NCBI GenBank assembly: GCA_907165135.1 | Contig: OU015566.1 | Coordinates: 13,810,157-13,874,156 of the forward strand | Direction: 5' to 3' | DNA from: Oikopleura dioica | Lineage: Eukaryota; Chordata; Appendicularia; Copelata; Oikopleuridae | DNA: 64,000 bases | Notes under the pieces: generated by a model | What the model saw: the letters and a program-made list of their open reading frames with translations, nothing else | Database searches by the model: none | What the model was told of the DNA's origin: nothing | Made by a program: the position numbers and the translations under genes | Shown here: in pieces, positions 10,601 through 21,090 of the stretch | Layout of the letters: each line of letters opens with the position of its first letter | Numbering within the stretch: the stretch's first letter is position 1

Positions 10601-11516
10601 CCAAGCACAAAAAATCTCACCAGTCAATACAAGACTAAAATCGCCCAATCGAAACTTGCTCTTGAGTCCTTTCACTCAAAAAATCCTCCGAAAATTCGAT
10701 ACAAATTTTCAAAAAATGACTATGCTTTAAAATACTTTGATGTTCTGCAAACTAATCTAACAAACGAGAGTCAAAGGAGAAGCGTTGAACAATTTCTTAT
10801 TTTACTGCATCGACCCTCCCTAAATGAACAATCTGATTTCAAACAGTTCAAAACTTTTTAATTTTAGTCGAGCACTGTTTTGGGCCACCTTGGCGCTCGA
10901 CTAAAAACAGCCATATTTTGATTTTGTTTTTTTGTTTTCCTCAGTTAGCAATTTCACACTGCTCTCTCAACATAAAAGTATTCTTTTTCCTCTGTTTCTT
11001 TTTCGTTCATCTTAAGTTTAGTATCCTGATGAAGTTTATCCAATAAACGAAAACGTTCGATACAAAATCATATGATCTAATCTAGTGATAGTTAAAGAAA
11101 ATAACATCCTTTTAAAATACCGTAGAATTCGCCAAGACATGAGTTTTCGCACAAAGCGTTGTCGCATTGGCTTCTGCATTGGAGATAATCCAGTCTGCAA
11201 AGAGCCGTACATTCTTCATAAAGATCAATATCGCTTAAACGATAACTTAGAAGAGATACCAATTTACATAGAAAACAAAAAGAGAAAATTAAGATTGATT
11301 AAACCTACGAAGTTATTTCTTTACTTACGGGCATTCTTCTTCCTTGATTTCAGGAGCATGATTCTCTGGATGAAATTCCTCATCCGATGCATTGAAAACT
11401 GGTCTCTCGAGAAAAGTCTCGTTTTCGTCGGGATCTTCCCATGAAGGCCGAGCTCTGAAGTTTGAGTCCGCGCAGAGAAATCCTTCCAAAAATATGCAAC
11501 TGCTCAAGAATCTCAT
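7616..11516 (-). CDS. Secreted Cys-rich kelch-type beta-propeller protein
   Basis: Seven exons (11516-11329, 11233-11121, 8771-8698, 8593-8408, 8371-8055, 8016-7875, 7831-7616) join in phase to 411 residues. The N-terminus (MRFLSSCIFLEGFLCA) is a weak signal peptide. A Cys-rich segment follows (about residues 65-125, with CRSQC, CENSC, CPCGTNC, CPNGCDGC). Kelch-like blades then carry repeated hydrophobic-plus-GG motifs (ELYAFGGG, LGGGLGMYNG, SLLLAGGIDY). It is the divergent, TM-less relative of the two genes at 11707-20924. The intron between exons 2 and 3 would be about 39 nt without the Penelope-like element that enlarges it to about 2.35 kb. Likely extracellular; ligand unknown. Confidence 0.7.
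8822..8864 (-). ncRNA. Hammerhead ribozyme motif, left terminal repeat
   Basis: This is the exact reverse complement of the motif at 11021-11063, lying in the left inverted terminal repeat. It has the same CTGATGA and GAAA core, the same five-base-pair stems I and II and the same minimal stem III. Because the termini are inverted, the two ribozymes point outward on opposite strands. Confidence 0.7.
8971..10861 (+). pseudogene. Penelope-type reverse transcriptase / GIY-YIG endonuclease, frameshifted and 5'-truncated
   Basis: The main frame (9110-10861) holds RT motifs: LLKVHKPAPHPVRPIIG, SADVVSMYPSIDN, the catalytic YVDD (RRYVDDYCLV, near 9787), and CSMGSRLAPLVANIYIS. Near the C-terminus is a GIY-YIG module (LVYSWKCDCKAQYIGQS, then RAGIRWTEHV). 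This RT plus GIY-YIG order is diagnostic of Penelope-like elements. The expected upstream segment (KNLAFVNASDYYDKM) lies in another frame from 8971, so a frameshift separates the two around 9155-9190. The N-terminal part starts directly inside the left inverted repeat, so the protein is 5'-truncated. This copy is therefore probably inactive. Confidence 0.85.
11021..11063 (+). ncRNA. Hammerhead ribozyme motif, right terminal repeat
   Basis: The sequence reads stem I GTATC, core CTGATGA, stem II GTTTA..TAAAC with loop TCCAA, core GAAA, a very short stem III (ACGT) ending in UC before the cleavage point, then GATAC closing stem I. All conserved catalytic-core positions are present. Minimal type I hammerheads with tiny stem III are known from Penelope-like element termini, where they are thought to process the transcript. 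Confidence 0.75.
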
Positions 11517-11706
11517 TTCAAATTGAAAATATAGTGCTGTAATGATGCTTCAGGGTAAGAAAAGAAATTGCTTGATAAATGTTAAACGCGCATTAGATGT
11601 AGCTCTGATATTTAATTGATCGTAAAAAGAACTCATTAAACTCGATCAGTCGTTTACTGAATTTGAAGTAATGCGTGTTTATTCGACTTTACAGAAAATG
11701 AACAAT

Positions 11707-14700
11707 CTATGCGCTACAATAATTGATTGTTGTGAAAAATACAATCGGTCGAGGGTAAGCCCGTTCGTGGGATCCAATAATATCAACAGATCTGATTTTA
11801 TCGTCCTCTTTAATATCAGTTAACAAACTAATATGATATAAGTTATATCAACCAATGTTCTTAGAAGTAAGTTTTTCAATATTATTAACATAAGTGATAT
11901 AATATCACTGATATTACATAACTGTTCCTATCTGCAAGCGTTGAATGATCCGGACACCGTAGGTGTTCCCTGGAAAAAGATATATAGTGTTGTCCGCGAC
12001 GATCCCTGATCCACAATTTATTGCCTAGAAATGAAGAATTTTATCGTTTTTAGTAAGACTCTGACCTGTAGTAAATCTCTCATTTTAGCCCATTCAGACT
12101 CGTTTAGAAACCAAACTTCCTTTAGCTGTTCTCGCTTACATTGATCAAAGCCTCCTAACGTAGCTATTGAGCCAGATGGTAATTCCACAGCGGAATGTCG
12201 TTCAATACATCTCAAAGATCATTTCCGCGAAGGGAGCCCTCACTCAATAAAATTACCTTGGATGAGCGGTTAGTTTTTCCCAGACATTTTCAGCCAGTGT
12301 TTCAGTATATCCTTTGTTCGTGCGAGGATAGTTTTGACCACCGATTGTTGTGGGTTGGCCATGATTAAGACCAAGTGCGCCATTCCAATGACCTTGTTTT
12401 GCTTCAAACGGTAGCTTTTCAACAGCAGTACCGTTGAATGTGTCGCAGTTCTTGTTGCTTTCTGAGTCGAAACAGACAAGAGCTAAAAGCTCTTTAACCC
12501 GTTGCCGAGCGCGTCGCAGTTTCGCTGGTACGACACGCCCCGAGGCTCGAAATACGGCGTTCTTATTGGCGTAGAACAGAGTTGCAAATTTGCTGAGCTG
12601 AGTGAGCTGAGCTGGCTGAGTGAGCTGAGCAGTCGCTCAGCTCAGCTCACTGATTTTCGAAAATGAATTTATCTGCTCAGCTCAGCTCAGCTCAGACAAT
12701 AATCACTCAGCTCCGAAATAGGCTAGCTCAGCTCAGCTCAGCTCAGAGAATTTCTCACTCAGGGCAGCTCAGCTCAGCTCAGCAAAAATAAAGCCAAATT
12801 TGCAACTCTGGCGTAGAAGGCAAATTTATGCCTACTGCTCGGAAACGGGTTAAAATAATTAATATTTTTACGGTACCTTTTGCTCCTTTTTCAATCGAGA
12901 GAGCTGCACTTCCGATAGAAAATTTTCTTTGAAGTCGCACTCGAAGTTCAATGAATGTGCATTTTTCAACCTTGAGAATCTACAAAATGGTAAAATAACA
13001 AAATATCCGGCAAACTACCATTTGTCCATCCTTCTTGCCACCAAATAAATACAATTGCCCATTCACAAGCGCATGTTTAGACTCCTCGATGTTATAAAGT
13101 AGATTTTCCGGAATAATAATTTTCGCATTTTTATTTGTTGAACCATCCCCAAAGAGTGCATATTGCTCAGATGGCTCATTCAGTTCAGTTAGAATAGCGT
13201 GAATTTGGCTTGGTTGATTTTGATAAAAGAAGATATTTTTTATTTGAGTTTGGTCGTCGAATTTGAAGACTCTTATTCTCTTGTCTTTCATCGTTTGAAG
13301 GTCGTTCTTCATCTTTCTTTCTGCGATTTTCTCTTCGTTTTTCTTGAGAACAAAGAAGAGGGAGGTGGTTTCATTCTTTTCGAAAACTATTTCAATCGAC
13401 CTCCAGTCTTTGCTCAAGAAATCGTCAAGGACAATGGTTTCTTCGAAAAAATCAGATGTTATCCCCGTCGACCTGTTTTTAAAAACTTCAATATGAAAGA
13501 TGGATTTTTCGTTGTATGATCGGAACTCGAGGAGCTTCGTTGGTCCTTTTATACTCGATTGTTTCTTTTAAGTTTCATAAGAAGATAATTTTTATGTTGT
13601 CTATTTGTATATTTTAACTTATGAATCTTTCCTTAATTTCTAATTTCAATTTTCGCGTTTGGTTGAAGCCAATCTCAAATGAAGAAATATGGAATAATTC
13701 TTCCTGGAAAGATGTGAAGGGATGGTTAGGGAGAATCGCCAAAGGATACGGCGGAGAGAGACTACTTGCTGATTGTGGAAACGGAGCAATTTTGCCGACA
13801 GCATTTTTAGCGAAATTGGGAAAAACATCGTCATGAAAAGCGAAAAACGGGTTGCTCGCAACATGCATTTTTTGCTCAGCTTTCTGTTGAAGAAAATCGA
13901 GCTCGATTTGATCTTTTTAGGATACTCAGATGGTAAACATTCTAATATTCGAAGAACTGTATATGATATACAGTATATCCATTCCGAAATTGAAAAAGAT
14001 CTCAAATGTTGAATCGAAAACCAAATTTTGGAGGTAAATCCGATCATTGTTCAAAAAGGCGTTGATGAAATATTCACACTCATCGTTGTTGGTTCCGAAT
14101 TGATTCGAATACGCGAGATCGTAAGGAGCGTAGAGGCCAGAGTGACATTTTGAGTCCTGATCGTATTTTACCAAGGAGCCAATCCATTCGCTTCCTAGCG
14201 GCAAGAATTTTCCTTCTTTTTCGAGCATCAAGGAGTACTGCATGTTTGAAAGAACAATGCTTCTAGTAACGATTATAAGCATCAATTGACCAACATCAAT
14301 CTTTTTATGGAATCGCGGAAAGATTAAAAAATATTTTTGAAAACAAATTTGGCGATCCCGTTCCAGAGGTATTACATGAACGGGGTCAAAGTCTCTCAGC
14401 ATTGCTGGAACCGCGATTTCGTCCTTGCGCCAGCCTTTTTCAAGCTCTTCATTTTGTCGAATCGCGTTGAGTGCGACTGTCTTTGAAACAGTGATCCAAG
14501 CTTTGCCGAGTTCTATGCTCATCAGGAAAAAGGTGCCACCAAAGCTGATGGAGGACATTCTAGCGTTGAAATGGTTGCTAGCGATGTAACCTTGAGCCGT
14601 TTCAAATCTGTTTAAATTATAATCCGGCGCATAATAGTAGCATTTATCACGCCGTAGGTTGGGAGAGCTGTTATCGGTCAAAATAATCATCGTATTAATA

Positions 14701-16103
14701 AAATTTAATAGAAAGGTGTTTGTTTGTTTCAGACCATTTTCAAATGACAACGACCGGAAAAACAGTCGTCTCTTTTTCCTCGTTTCGGATGGTTATTTCG
14801 TGGGTTCCAATAGACGATCCGAAATGAAACGCAAAATCAGGAGACCTAGATAAGAGTTACTGCATGAGCTTTTTCCATTCAATGTACCTGTCGAAAATAC
14901 GATTTTCAATAAACAAAGAAGTGGTTCCATTTTCTCGAACGCGCATCAAACTTCCTCGCTGATCGACCAAGTAGTGTTCGCCATTGAGAAATGTAGCGCC
15001 GATTGACTTTTATCGTTTTGAATAATTGATGATTTTGAAGCATAAAATTCATGCGTAAAGATATCAAAAACGTTCATAATGGTCGAAGAGAACCTCGATG
15101 CTACTATTGCTCTTTGTGGTTTGAATTCCTGAAAAATCAAACAATACTACAGCTTGTTTCTTCGCCTTGGCTTGTTTCATTCCATTCCGAGATTTTACAA
15201 CCCGACGATAATCACCATTTTTCAAGTCAAAAGCGGGGACTAATTTTTGATCGTTTTCAGTCTTTTCGCATTTATAAAAGGGACAAGGACATCCGTTCTT
15301 GCAATATTTCTCTGTGGGACAAACTGCTCCCGACGATTTGAAGGACCTTGTCAACTCGAAGCAAATGGACTCGCAGGGCGTGATCGAGTGAGTCCTTGTT
15401 GATTTCAAAATGAGTGTGTTGGCGCAAAGATGGCGGCATACTTTTTGGTCGAGAAACCTTTTCTTTTTGCAGCGGCGCAGATTTACTTGATTATCTTCTT
15501 CTGAGAACTTGAGCGGAGTAGCTTTTGCCTGTTCGATTATGGAAACGGGCTTTGGAAGGATGAATTCTTCAGTTGCGTGGCACTGCTTCATCAGATGGCC
15601 GCAAAGGTCCATCGATTCGATTTGGATGCATCGTTTGTAGCTTCGATGACAAGTTGAAGTCAGGAAAGTCGTTTGAAGCTTTGATTGTTCCAAAGAGGCG
15701 AAATTCGCTAAATCATTGTATTAAATTCATGACCGGGAACTGATTGTATTTACCAATGAGCACGATCGTCATCCAAAAAATTCCGCCAAGTAAGGTATAA
15801 GTATATTTTTGCTTATTTGTGGCGAATCCATGCTGCGAAAGACTGATATTTTTGTTGATCTTTTTCTTCCATGTTCTCTTTTTCTTCAAACCAGCTTCTT
15901 GCGTATTAATGCTCCGGGTAGAGAGCACTTCTTCGGTGAAAAGAATGACTTGGTCGCCGACTTTTCGCAAAGTTCCGAAACATTTGCAGTCCAGGCACTT
16001 TGATTTTTTTTTTGAATAGACGTTAACTACGCGATTTTACCTGTATTTCGAGATTGCTAAACGTATTAAAATTGTTGTCTGTTTCTTCCTCAAAAATATC
16101 CAT
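11707..16103 (-). CDS. Type II membrane protein with Cys-rich stalk and kelch-like propeller (copy 1)
   Basis: ATG at 16103 (MDIFEEE) starts a cytoplasmic tail with CLDCKCFGTLRK. A single TM segment follows (YTLLGGIFWMTIVLIG, about 15760-15790). The Cys-rich region (CPTEKYCKNGCPCPFYKCE) and a long middle domain (CYYYAPDYNLNRFETAQGYI) come next, then the kelch-like C-terminal part (ALVNGQLYLFGGKK, GSIATLGGFDQ). The last conserved residues are RPIVFFTTINYCSA. About 12 exons; only some junctions were resolved. The kelch part has no conserved ATG (Thr in place of Met at the possible start), and an intron 3' of ERF joins both halves in phase, so I treat this as one gene rather than two. Paralogue of the gene at 16493-20924. 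Likely cell-surface adhesion or receptor; ligand unknown. Confidence 0.65.
12494..12853. mobile_element. TTAA-flanked element hosting a nested hAT MITE
   Basis: TTAA flanks enclose inverted ends CCCGTTGCCGAGC / GCTCGGAAACGGG. It is inserted in a GT..AG intron of copy 1. The same intron in copy 2 (about 17615-17655) is a 37-nt intron without the insert, so the two alleles of position can be compared directly. A hAT-type MITE (12577-12810) has jumped into it. Confidence 0.8.
12577..12810. mobile_element. hAT-type MITE filled with GAGCT pentamers
   Basis: A perfect 8-bp target duplication GCGTAGAA (12569-12576 and 12811-12818) surrounds 16-bp inverted ends CAGAGTTGCAAATTTG. The CAGAG..CTCTG ends plus 8-bp duplication are the hAT signature. 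The 234-bp interior is almost entirely a 5-bp repeat, GAGCT in the first part and its complement AGCTC afterwards, so the element can fold back on itself. No coding capacity. Confidence 0.9.
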
Positions 16104-16492
16104 TTTCGGTGTTGTCTCTCTACTTCAAAACTGTCTTTTGAGTTGACAAGGAAAGTTCATTCTTAGACGCGAGTGGAGTTAGAAAAAGGTCAAATCTCGT
16201 AGTTACGACGTTTTGGCAGTTCGTCGTGTTCTTCGAGTCTCAAAAGTAAGCTTTATTCTCATCCATGACTTTTTGATTCTCAAAAAATAGTGGAACAGTC
16301 CTTCTTTTCGTCAGTTTTTGTCGAATTTTCAAAATAATCTTTTTCGCATCCATGACTTTTATCTTAAAAAAAATGGAGCACTCTTGCTTTTATTGAGAAA
16401 TTTTGATAAATGTTTTTGAAATTATCGTGAATTGAAGTTGAACTAAGGAGCTTTTTTATTTGATTTTGCAGAAGAAGGGAGAAATGAATATT

Positions 16493-19400
16493 TTACGCGT
16501 CGCAATAGTTGATAGGTGTGAGGAACAGAATCGGTCGATAATAAGAGTTTTCGTGAAAGCCGACTATGTCCACGGAAACAATCGTTTCATCTTCGTCTTT
16601 TTGATCAGTTGACGACATTTTTCATTAACTGTCCATAGCAGAGTTCCGAATCACTTCACTTTAACTTTGAAGAAAAGTTGCTATGGAAAAATCGCTTCAT
16701 GACAATTTTGAAGTAGAGTGAAGTGATTTTTTTTCTTTAAAATTGAAGTGAAGTGAAGTGAAGTTATTTTGCACAACTTCAGCAATTATCAAAGTGAAGT
16801 GAAGTGATTTTTTGATCCCGGAAAATTAGAGTGAAGTGAAGTGAAGTTAAATTTAAGACTTCAATATCTGAAGTGAAGTGAAGTGAAGTTAAAAAATCAC
16901 TATATTCTATTTTGAAGTAAAGTGAAGTGAAGTTACTTTTTTAAAAAAATCTTCACTTTAACTTCAAAGGTAACTTTCGTGAAGTTGAAGTGAAGTTATT
17001 CGGAACTCTGGTCCATAGTAGTACTTCTCAACTGTTCCTATCTGAATACGTTGAATGCCACGAACACTATGGCTGTTTCCGGGAAAGATATAAACAGTGT
17101 TGTCCGCGACAATTCCTGATCCGTTATTCACTGACTTGAAAAAGAAAGTTAACAGTTTAAAAATTTAAATAAGAATTCTCACCTTTAGTAAATTTTTCAT
17201 TTTTATCCATTTAGACTCGATTCCTTCGGATGGTTTTGAAAGAAACCAAGTTTCCTTCAGATGTTCTCGCGTACATGCATCATTACCTCCTAACGTAGCT
17301 ATTGATTCAGATGGCAATCCGACAACGACATGTCGTTCGATACATCTTAACATACATGATGATTGATATGAATGAAATCTAATGAAATAACCTTGGATGA
17401 AATGCAAGTTCTTCCCAGCCATTTTCAGTCAATATTTCAGTAAATCCTCTGTTTGGATAAGGATAATCTTGACCACCGACTGCTGTGGGCCCTCCATGAT
17501 AAAGGCCCATCTCGCCCATCCAATGCCCGCTTTTGCTTCGAAAACTTGCTTTTCAACAACTGTTCCATTGAACGTGTCGCAGCTCTTGTAGCCAACAGAG
17601 TCGAAACAAATAAGAGCTAAAACTCCTTCAAACAATCAACAATCGTACGGTACCTTTCGTTCCCTTTGAAATGGAGACAGCTGCGCTTTCACCAGTAAAC
17701 TTTCTGTGCAGGCGGTTTTGAAGACGCGTAAAGCTGCATTCGTCAACCTTGAGAATCTAAAAAACATGGTTAAGAACATAATATTCGTCAAACTTTACAA
17801 TTTGTTCATCTTTTTTGCCGCCAAACAAGTGAAGTTGCCCATTCACAAGAGCATGTTTAGATCCATCGACAAATTCAGACAGATCTTCCGGAATTAATAA
17901 TTTTCTTTTTTGGTTTGTCGAGCCATCCCCAAACAGGGCATATTGTTTTGGTGGCGCATTCGGTTCGGAAAGAATAACATAAATCTGGCTTGGTTGATTT
18001 TGATAAAAGAAAACATTTTTGATTTGAGTTTTGTCGTCGAATTTGAAGACTCTTATTCTTCCGTCTTTTATCTTTTGAAGATTGTTCATCTTTCTTCTCG
18101 CAATTTCCGTGTTGTTTTTCTTGAGAACAAAGAAAGAGGAGTCTTCTTGCTTCTTGAAAAGAATTTCATTCGACCTCCAATCTGTGCTCAAAAATTCGTC
18201 AAACACAATAGTTTCTTTGAAAAAATCAGATGTTATCCCCGCTGAGCTGTTTTTAAAAACTTCGATTTCAAAGATTGTTTTTTCGTTGTATGATCGAAAC
18301 TCCAGGAGCTTCATTGGCCCTTTCAGGCTCGATTTTTTCTTATCAGTTTCATAAGATTACTTAAATATTGTCTTGTTAATTTCAACTTTGAATCTTTCCT
18401 TCATTTCTAAATTTAATTTTCTCGTTTCATTGAAGCCAATCTCAAATGACGAAATATGGAATAATTGCTCCTGGAAAGATGTGAACGGATGATTTGGAAT
18501 AATCGCCAAAGGATACGGCGGAGAGAGACTACTTGCTTCATTTTAGGCTCTTACTGACAGTAAGTTACTGTGGCCATCAAAGTCCAAAAAAAATTATCTT
18601 TCAGAGCCTTGGCTGATTGTGGAAAAGAATCAATTTTGCCGACAGCATTCTTGGCGAAATTGGGAAAAACATCATCATGAAAAGCGAAAAAGGGATTGCT
18701 AACCACATGCATTTTTCGCTCCGCTTTCTGATGCTGAAAATCAAGCTCGATCTGATCTTTTGAGGATACTCAGATAAAAAATATGCTTATTAAACATGAG
18801 CGTTGTTTATCCATTCCGAAGTTGAAAAAGATCTCGAAAGTCGAGTCAAAAACAACGTTTTGGAGGTAAATGCGATCCTTGTTCAAAAAGGCGTTGATGA
18901 AATATTCGCACTCGTCGTTGTTGGTTCCGAATTGATTCGAATACGCGAGATCATTTGGTGCGTACATACCGGAAAAACACTTCGACTCTTGCTCGTACTT
19001 GACCAAGGAGCCGATCCATTCGCTTCCTAGCGGCAAGAATCTCCCTTCTTTCTCGAGCAATAGTGAATACTGCATGTTTGATAGAACAATGCTTCTAGTA
19101 ACAACAATGAGCATCAACTGACCAAGATCGATCTTTTTATGGAATCGCAAAAAAAAGATATTAAAAATAAAACATTTTTGGCGATTCCAGTCCAGAGGTA
19201 TAACATGAACCGGGTCAAAGTCCCTCAGCATTGCTGGAACCGCGATTTCGTCCTTTCGCCAGCCTTTTTCGAGCTCCTCATTTGGTCGAATCGAGTTGAG
19301 CGCGACTGTTTTCGAAACAGTGATCCACGCTGTGCCGAGTCGTAAACTCATTAAAAAGAAGCTGCCACCAAAGCTGATGGAGGACATTCTGGCGTTGAAA

Positions 19401-20924
19401 TGATTGCTGGCGATGTAACCTTGAGCCGTTTCAAATCTGTTTAAATTATAATCAGGCGCGTAATAGTAGCATTTATCTCGCCGGAGCTCGGGAGAGCTTT
19501 TATCGGTCAAAAATTATTTTAACTTCATGAAAGTTAAAGAAACACAAAACTTGTCTACTTATTTTGAACCTGTTTCAGATCACAACGACCGGAAAAATAG
19601 TTTTCCCTTTTTCCTCGTTTCTGATTGTAATTTCGTGGGTTCCAATAGACGATGCAAAATGAAATGAAAAATAAGGAGACCTTTAAAACAGTTTCTCTAT
19701 CAGATTATTTCTTCGAATGTACCTGTCGAAAATTCGATTTTCAATAAACACAGAAACGGTGCCATTTTCACGAACGCGCATCAAACTTCCTCTCTGATCG
19801 ACTAAATAGTGTTCTCCATTGAGAAATGTAGCACCGATAGCCTTTTTTTTGTTTTAGATCTCAAATCATTTTGTGGCATAGAAAAATTAAAAACATTCAT
19901 AATAATCAAAGGATTTGCCGTCGGGAACCTCGATGCTAGTATTTTTAGCAGTTTGAACTCCTGAAAAATCAAACAAGACTAAAGCGGCTTTTTTGGCATT
20001 AGCTTGTTTCATTGCATTATCGTTCCGACTGTAATCACCGTTTTTCAAGTCAAAAGCGGGAACGAATTTTTGATCGTTCTCCGTTTTTTCGCATTTATAA
20101 AAGGGACATGGGCAGCCGTTTTTGCAATATTTTTCAGTTGGGCAAACTGCTCCCGCAGAAACAGAGGATCTCGTCAGTTCAAAGCAAATGGATTCGCAAG
20201 GCGTGATCGAATGAGTCCTCGTTGATTTCAAAATGAGTGTCTTGGCGCAAAGATGACGGCATACTTTTTGGTCGAGAAACTTTTTCTTTTTGCAGCGACG
20301 TAGATTTACTTGATTTTCTTCTTCTGAGAATTTGATGATTTCGCGTTCTTCAGGCTTGATTAGGGAAACCGGCTTTGGAAGGATGAATTCTTTAGTTGCA
20401 TAGCATTGCTTCATCAGATGGCCGCAAAGGTCCATTGACTCTATTTGGACACATCTTTTGTAGCTTCGATGGCAAGTTGACGTCAAAAAAGTCGTTTGAA
20501 TCTTCGATTTTTCCAAAGAAGCGAAATTTGCTGTCTTGATGTTAGAAATTCATACCTTTCATCTTATTTACCAATTATCATGATTGTTATCCAAAAAATC
20601 GAGCCGAGGAAAACGTAATAAGACTTTTGCTTATTCGTGGCATTTCCATGTCCAACTAAGCTCACACTGTCGGCGACCCTTTTCTTCCAGGTTTTCTTCT
20701 TCAACAAATCAATCTCTTGCGTATTAATGCTGCGCGTAGAAAGCACTTCTTCCGTGAAAAGAACGACTTGGTCGCCGATTTTTCGCAAAGTCCCGAAACA
20801 TTTGCAATCAAGGCACTTATTAATTCTGTTGCCCCTGATTTTTACCGAAATTGTGATTTACCTGTATTTGTATTTGGCTTAATTTATCGAAATTAGTATT
20901 TTCTGGTTTTTCCTCAAGATCCAT
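16493..20924 (-). CDS. Type II membrane protein with Cys-rich stalk and kelch-like propeller (copy 2)
   Basis: Organisation matches copy 1: ATG at 20924 (MDLEEKPENTNFDKL), TM segment YVFLGSIFWITIMIIG, Cys-rich CPTEKYCKNGCPCPFYKCE, middle domain CYYYAPDYNLNRFETAQGYI, then kelch-like blades (ALVNGQLHLFGGKK, SIATLGGNDA) and a conserved end RPILFLTPINYCDA with stop at 16493. The two halves join through a 33-nt GT..AG intron near 18320-18360. The last intron contains a hAT MITE, and its acceptor is uncertain: the simplest in-frame join uses a donor before GTATTCAG and the AG just before the DEDET segment. High identity with copy 1 indicates a recent tandem duplication. Confidence 0.65.
16639..17010. 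mobile_element. hAT-type MITE filled with GTGAA pentamers
   Basis: A perfect 8-bp target duplication GTCCATAG (16631-16638 and 17011-17018) surrounds inverted ends CAGAGTTCCGAAT(C/A)ACTTCAC. The 372-bp interior is built from GTGAA/TTCAC pentamers in both orientations. It shares the CAGAGTT terminus with the element at 12577 but has a different pentamer. It lies near the 3' end of kelch copy 2, whose counterpart copy 1 lacks it. Confidence 0.9.
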
Positions 20925-21090
20925 CTTTCTAGCTCTCTAGTTGAATAAAAAGTGTCTTTTTCGTTGACAAGATAAGTCGAGTCTCTGACGCGAGTTGGCA
21001 GAAAAAAAGGTCAAATCTCGTCATTTCGACCTTTTTTTAGACTTTTACCAAGTAAACGATTTTTTTATCGATGACTTTTTATCTTTATTT

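Larger units (their letters stand above)
8781..11078 (+). mobile_element. Penelope-like retroelement with inverted termini
   Basis: The element is bounded by a perfect 12-bp direct repeat AATCTAGTGATA (8769-8780 and 11079-11090). It carries roughly 200-bp inverted terminal repeats (8807-9007 versus about 10878-11078) that enclose a reverse transcriptase plus GIY-YIG frame on the plus strand. On the left, 26 bp lie between the target repeat and the inverted repeat; on the right the repeat abuts the target copy exactly. It sits in an intron of the minus-strand kelch gene, in antisense orientation, with the target duplication covering that intron's AG acceptor. The low divergence of the repeats suggests recent insertion. 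Confidence 0.9.

Noticed and set aside
18082-18354. Plus-strand frames across the kelch-type genes
   Set aside because: They are antisense shadows of minus-strand exons that are conserved between the two paralogues.
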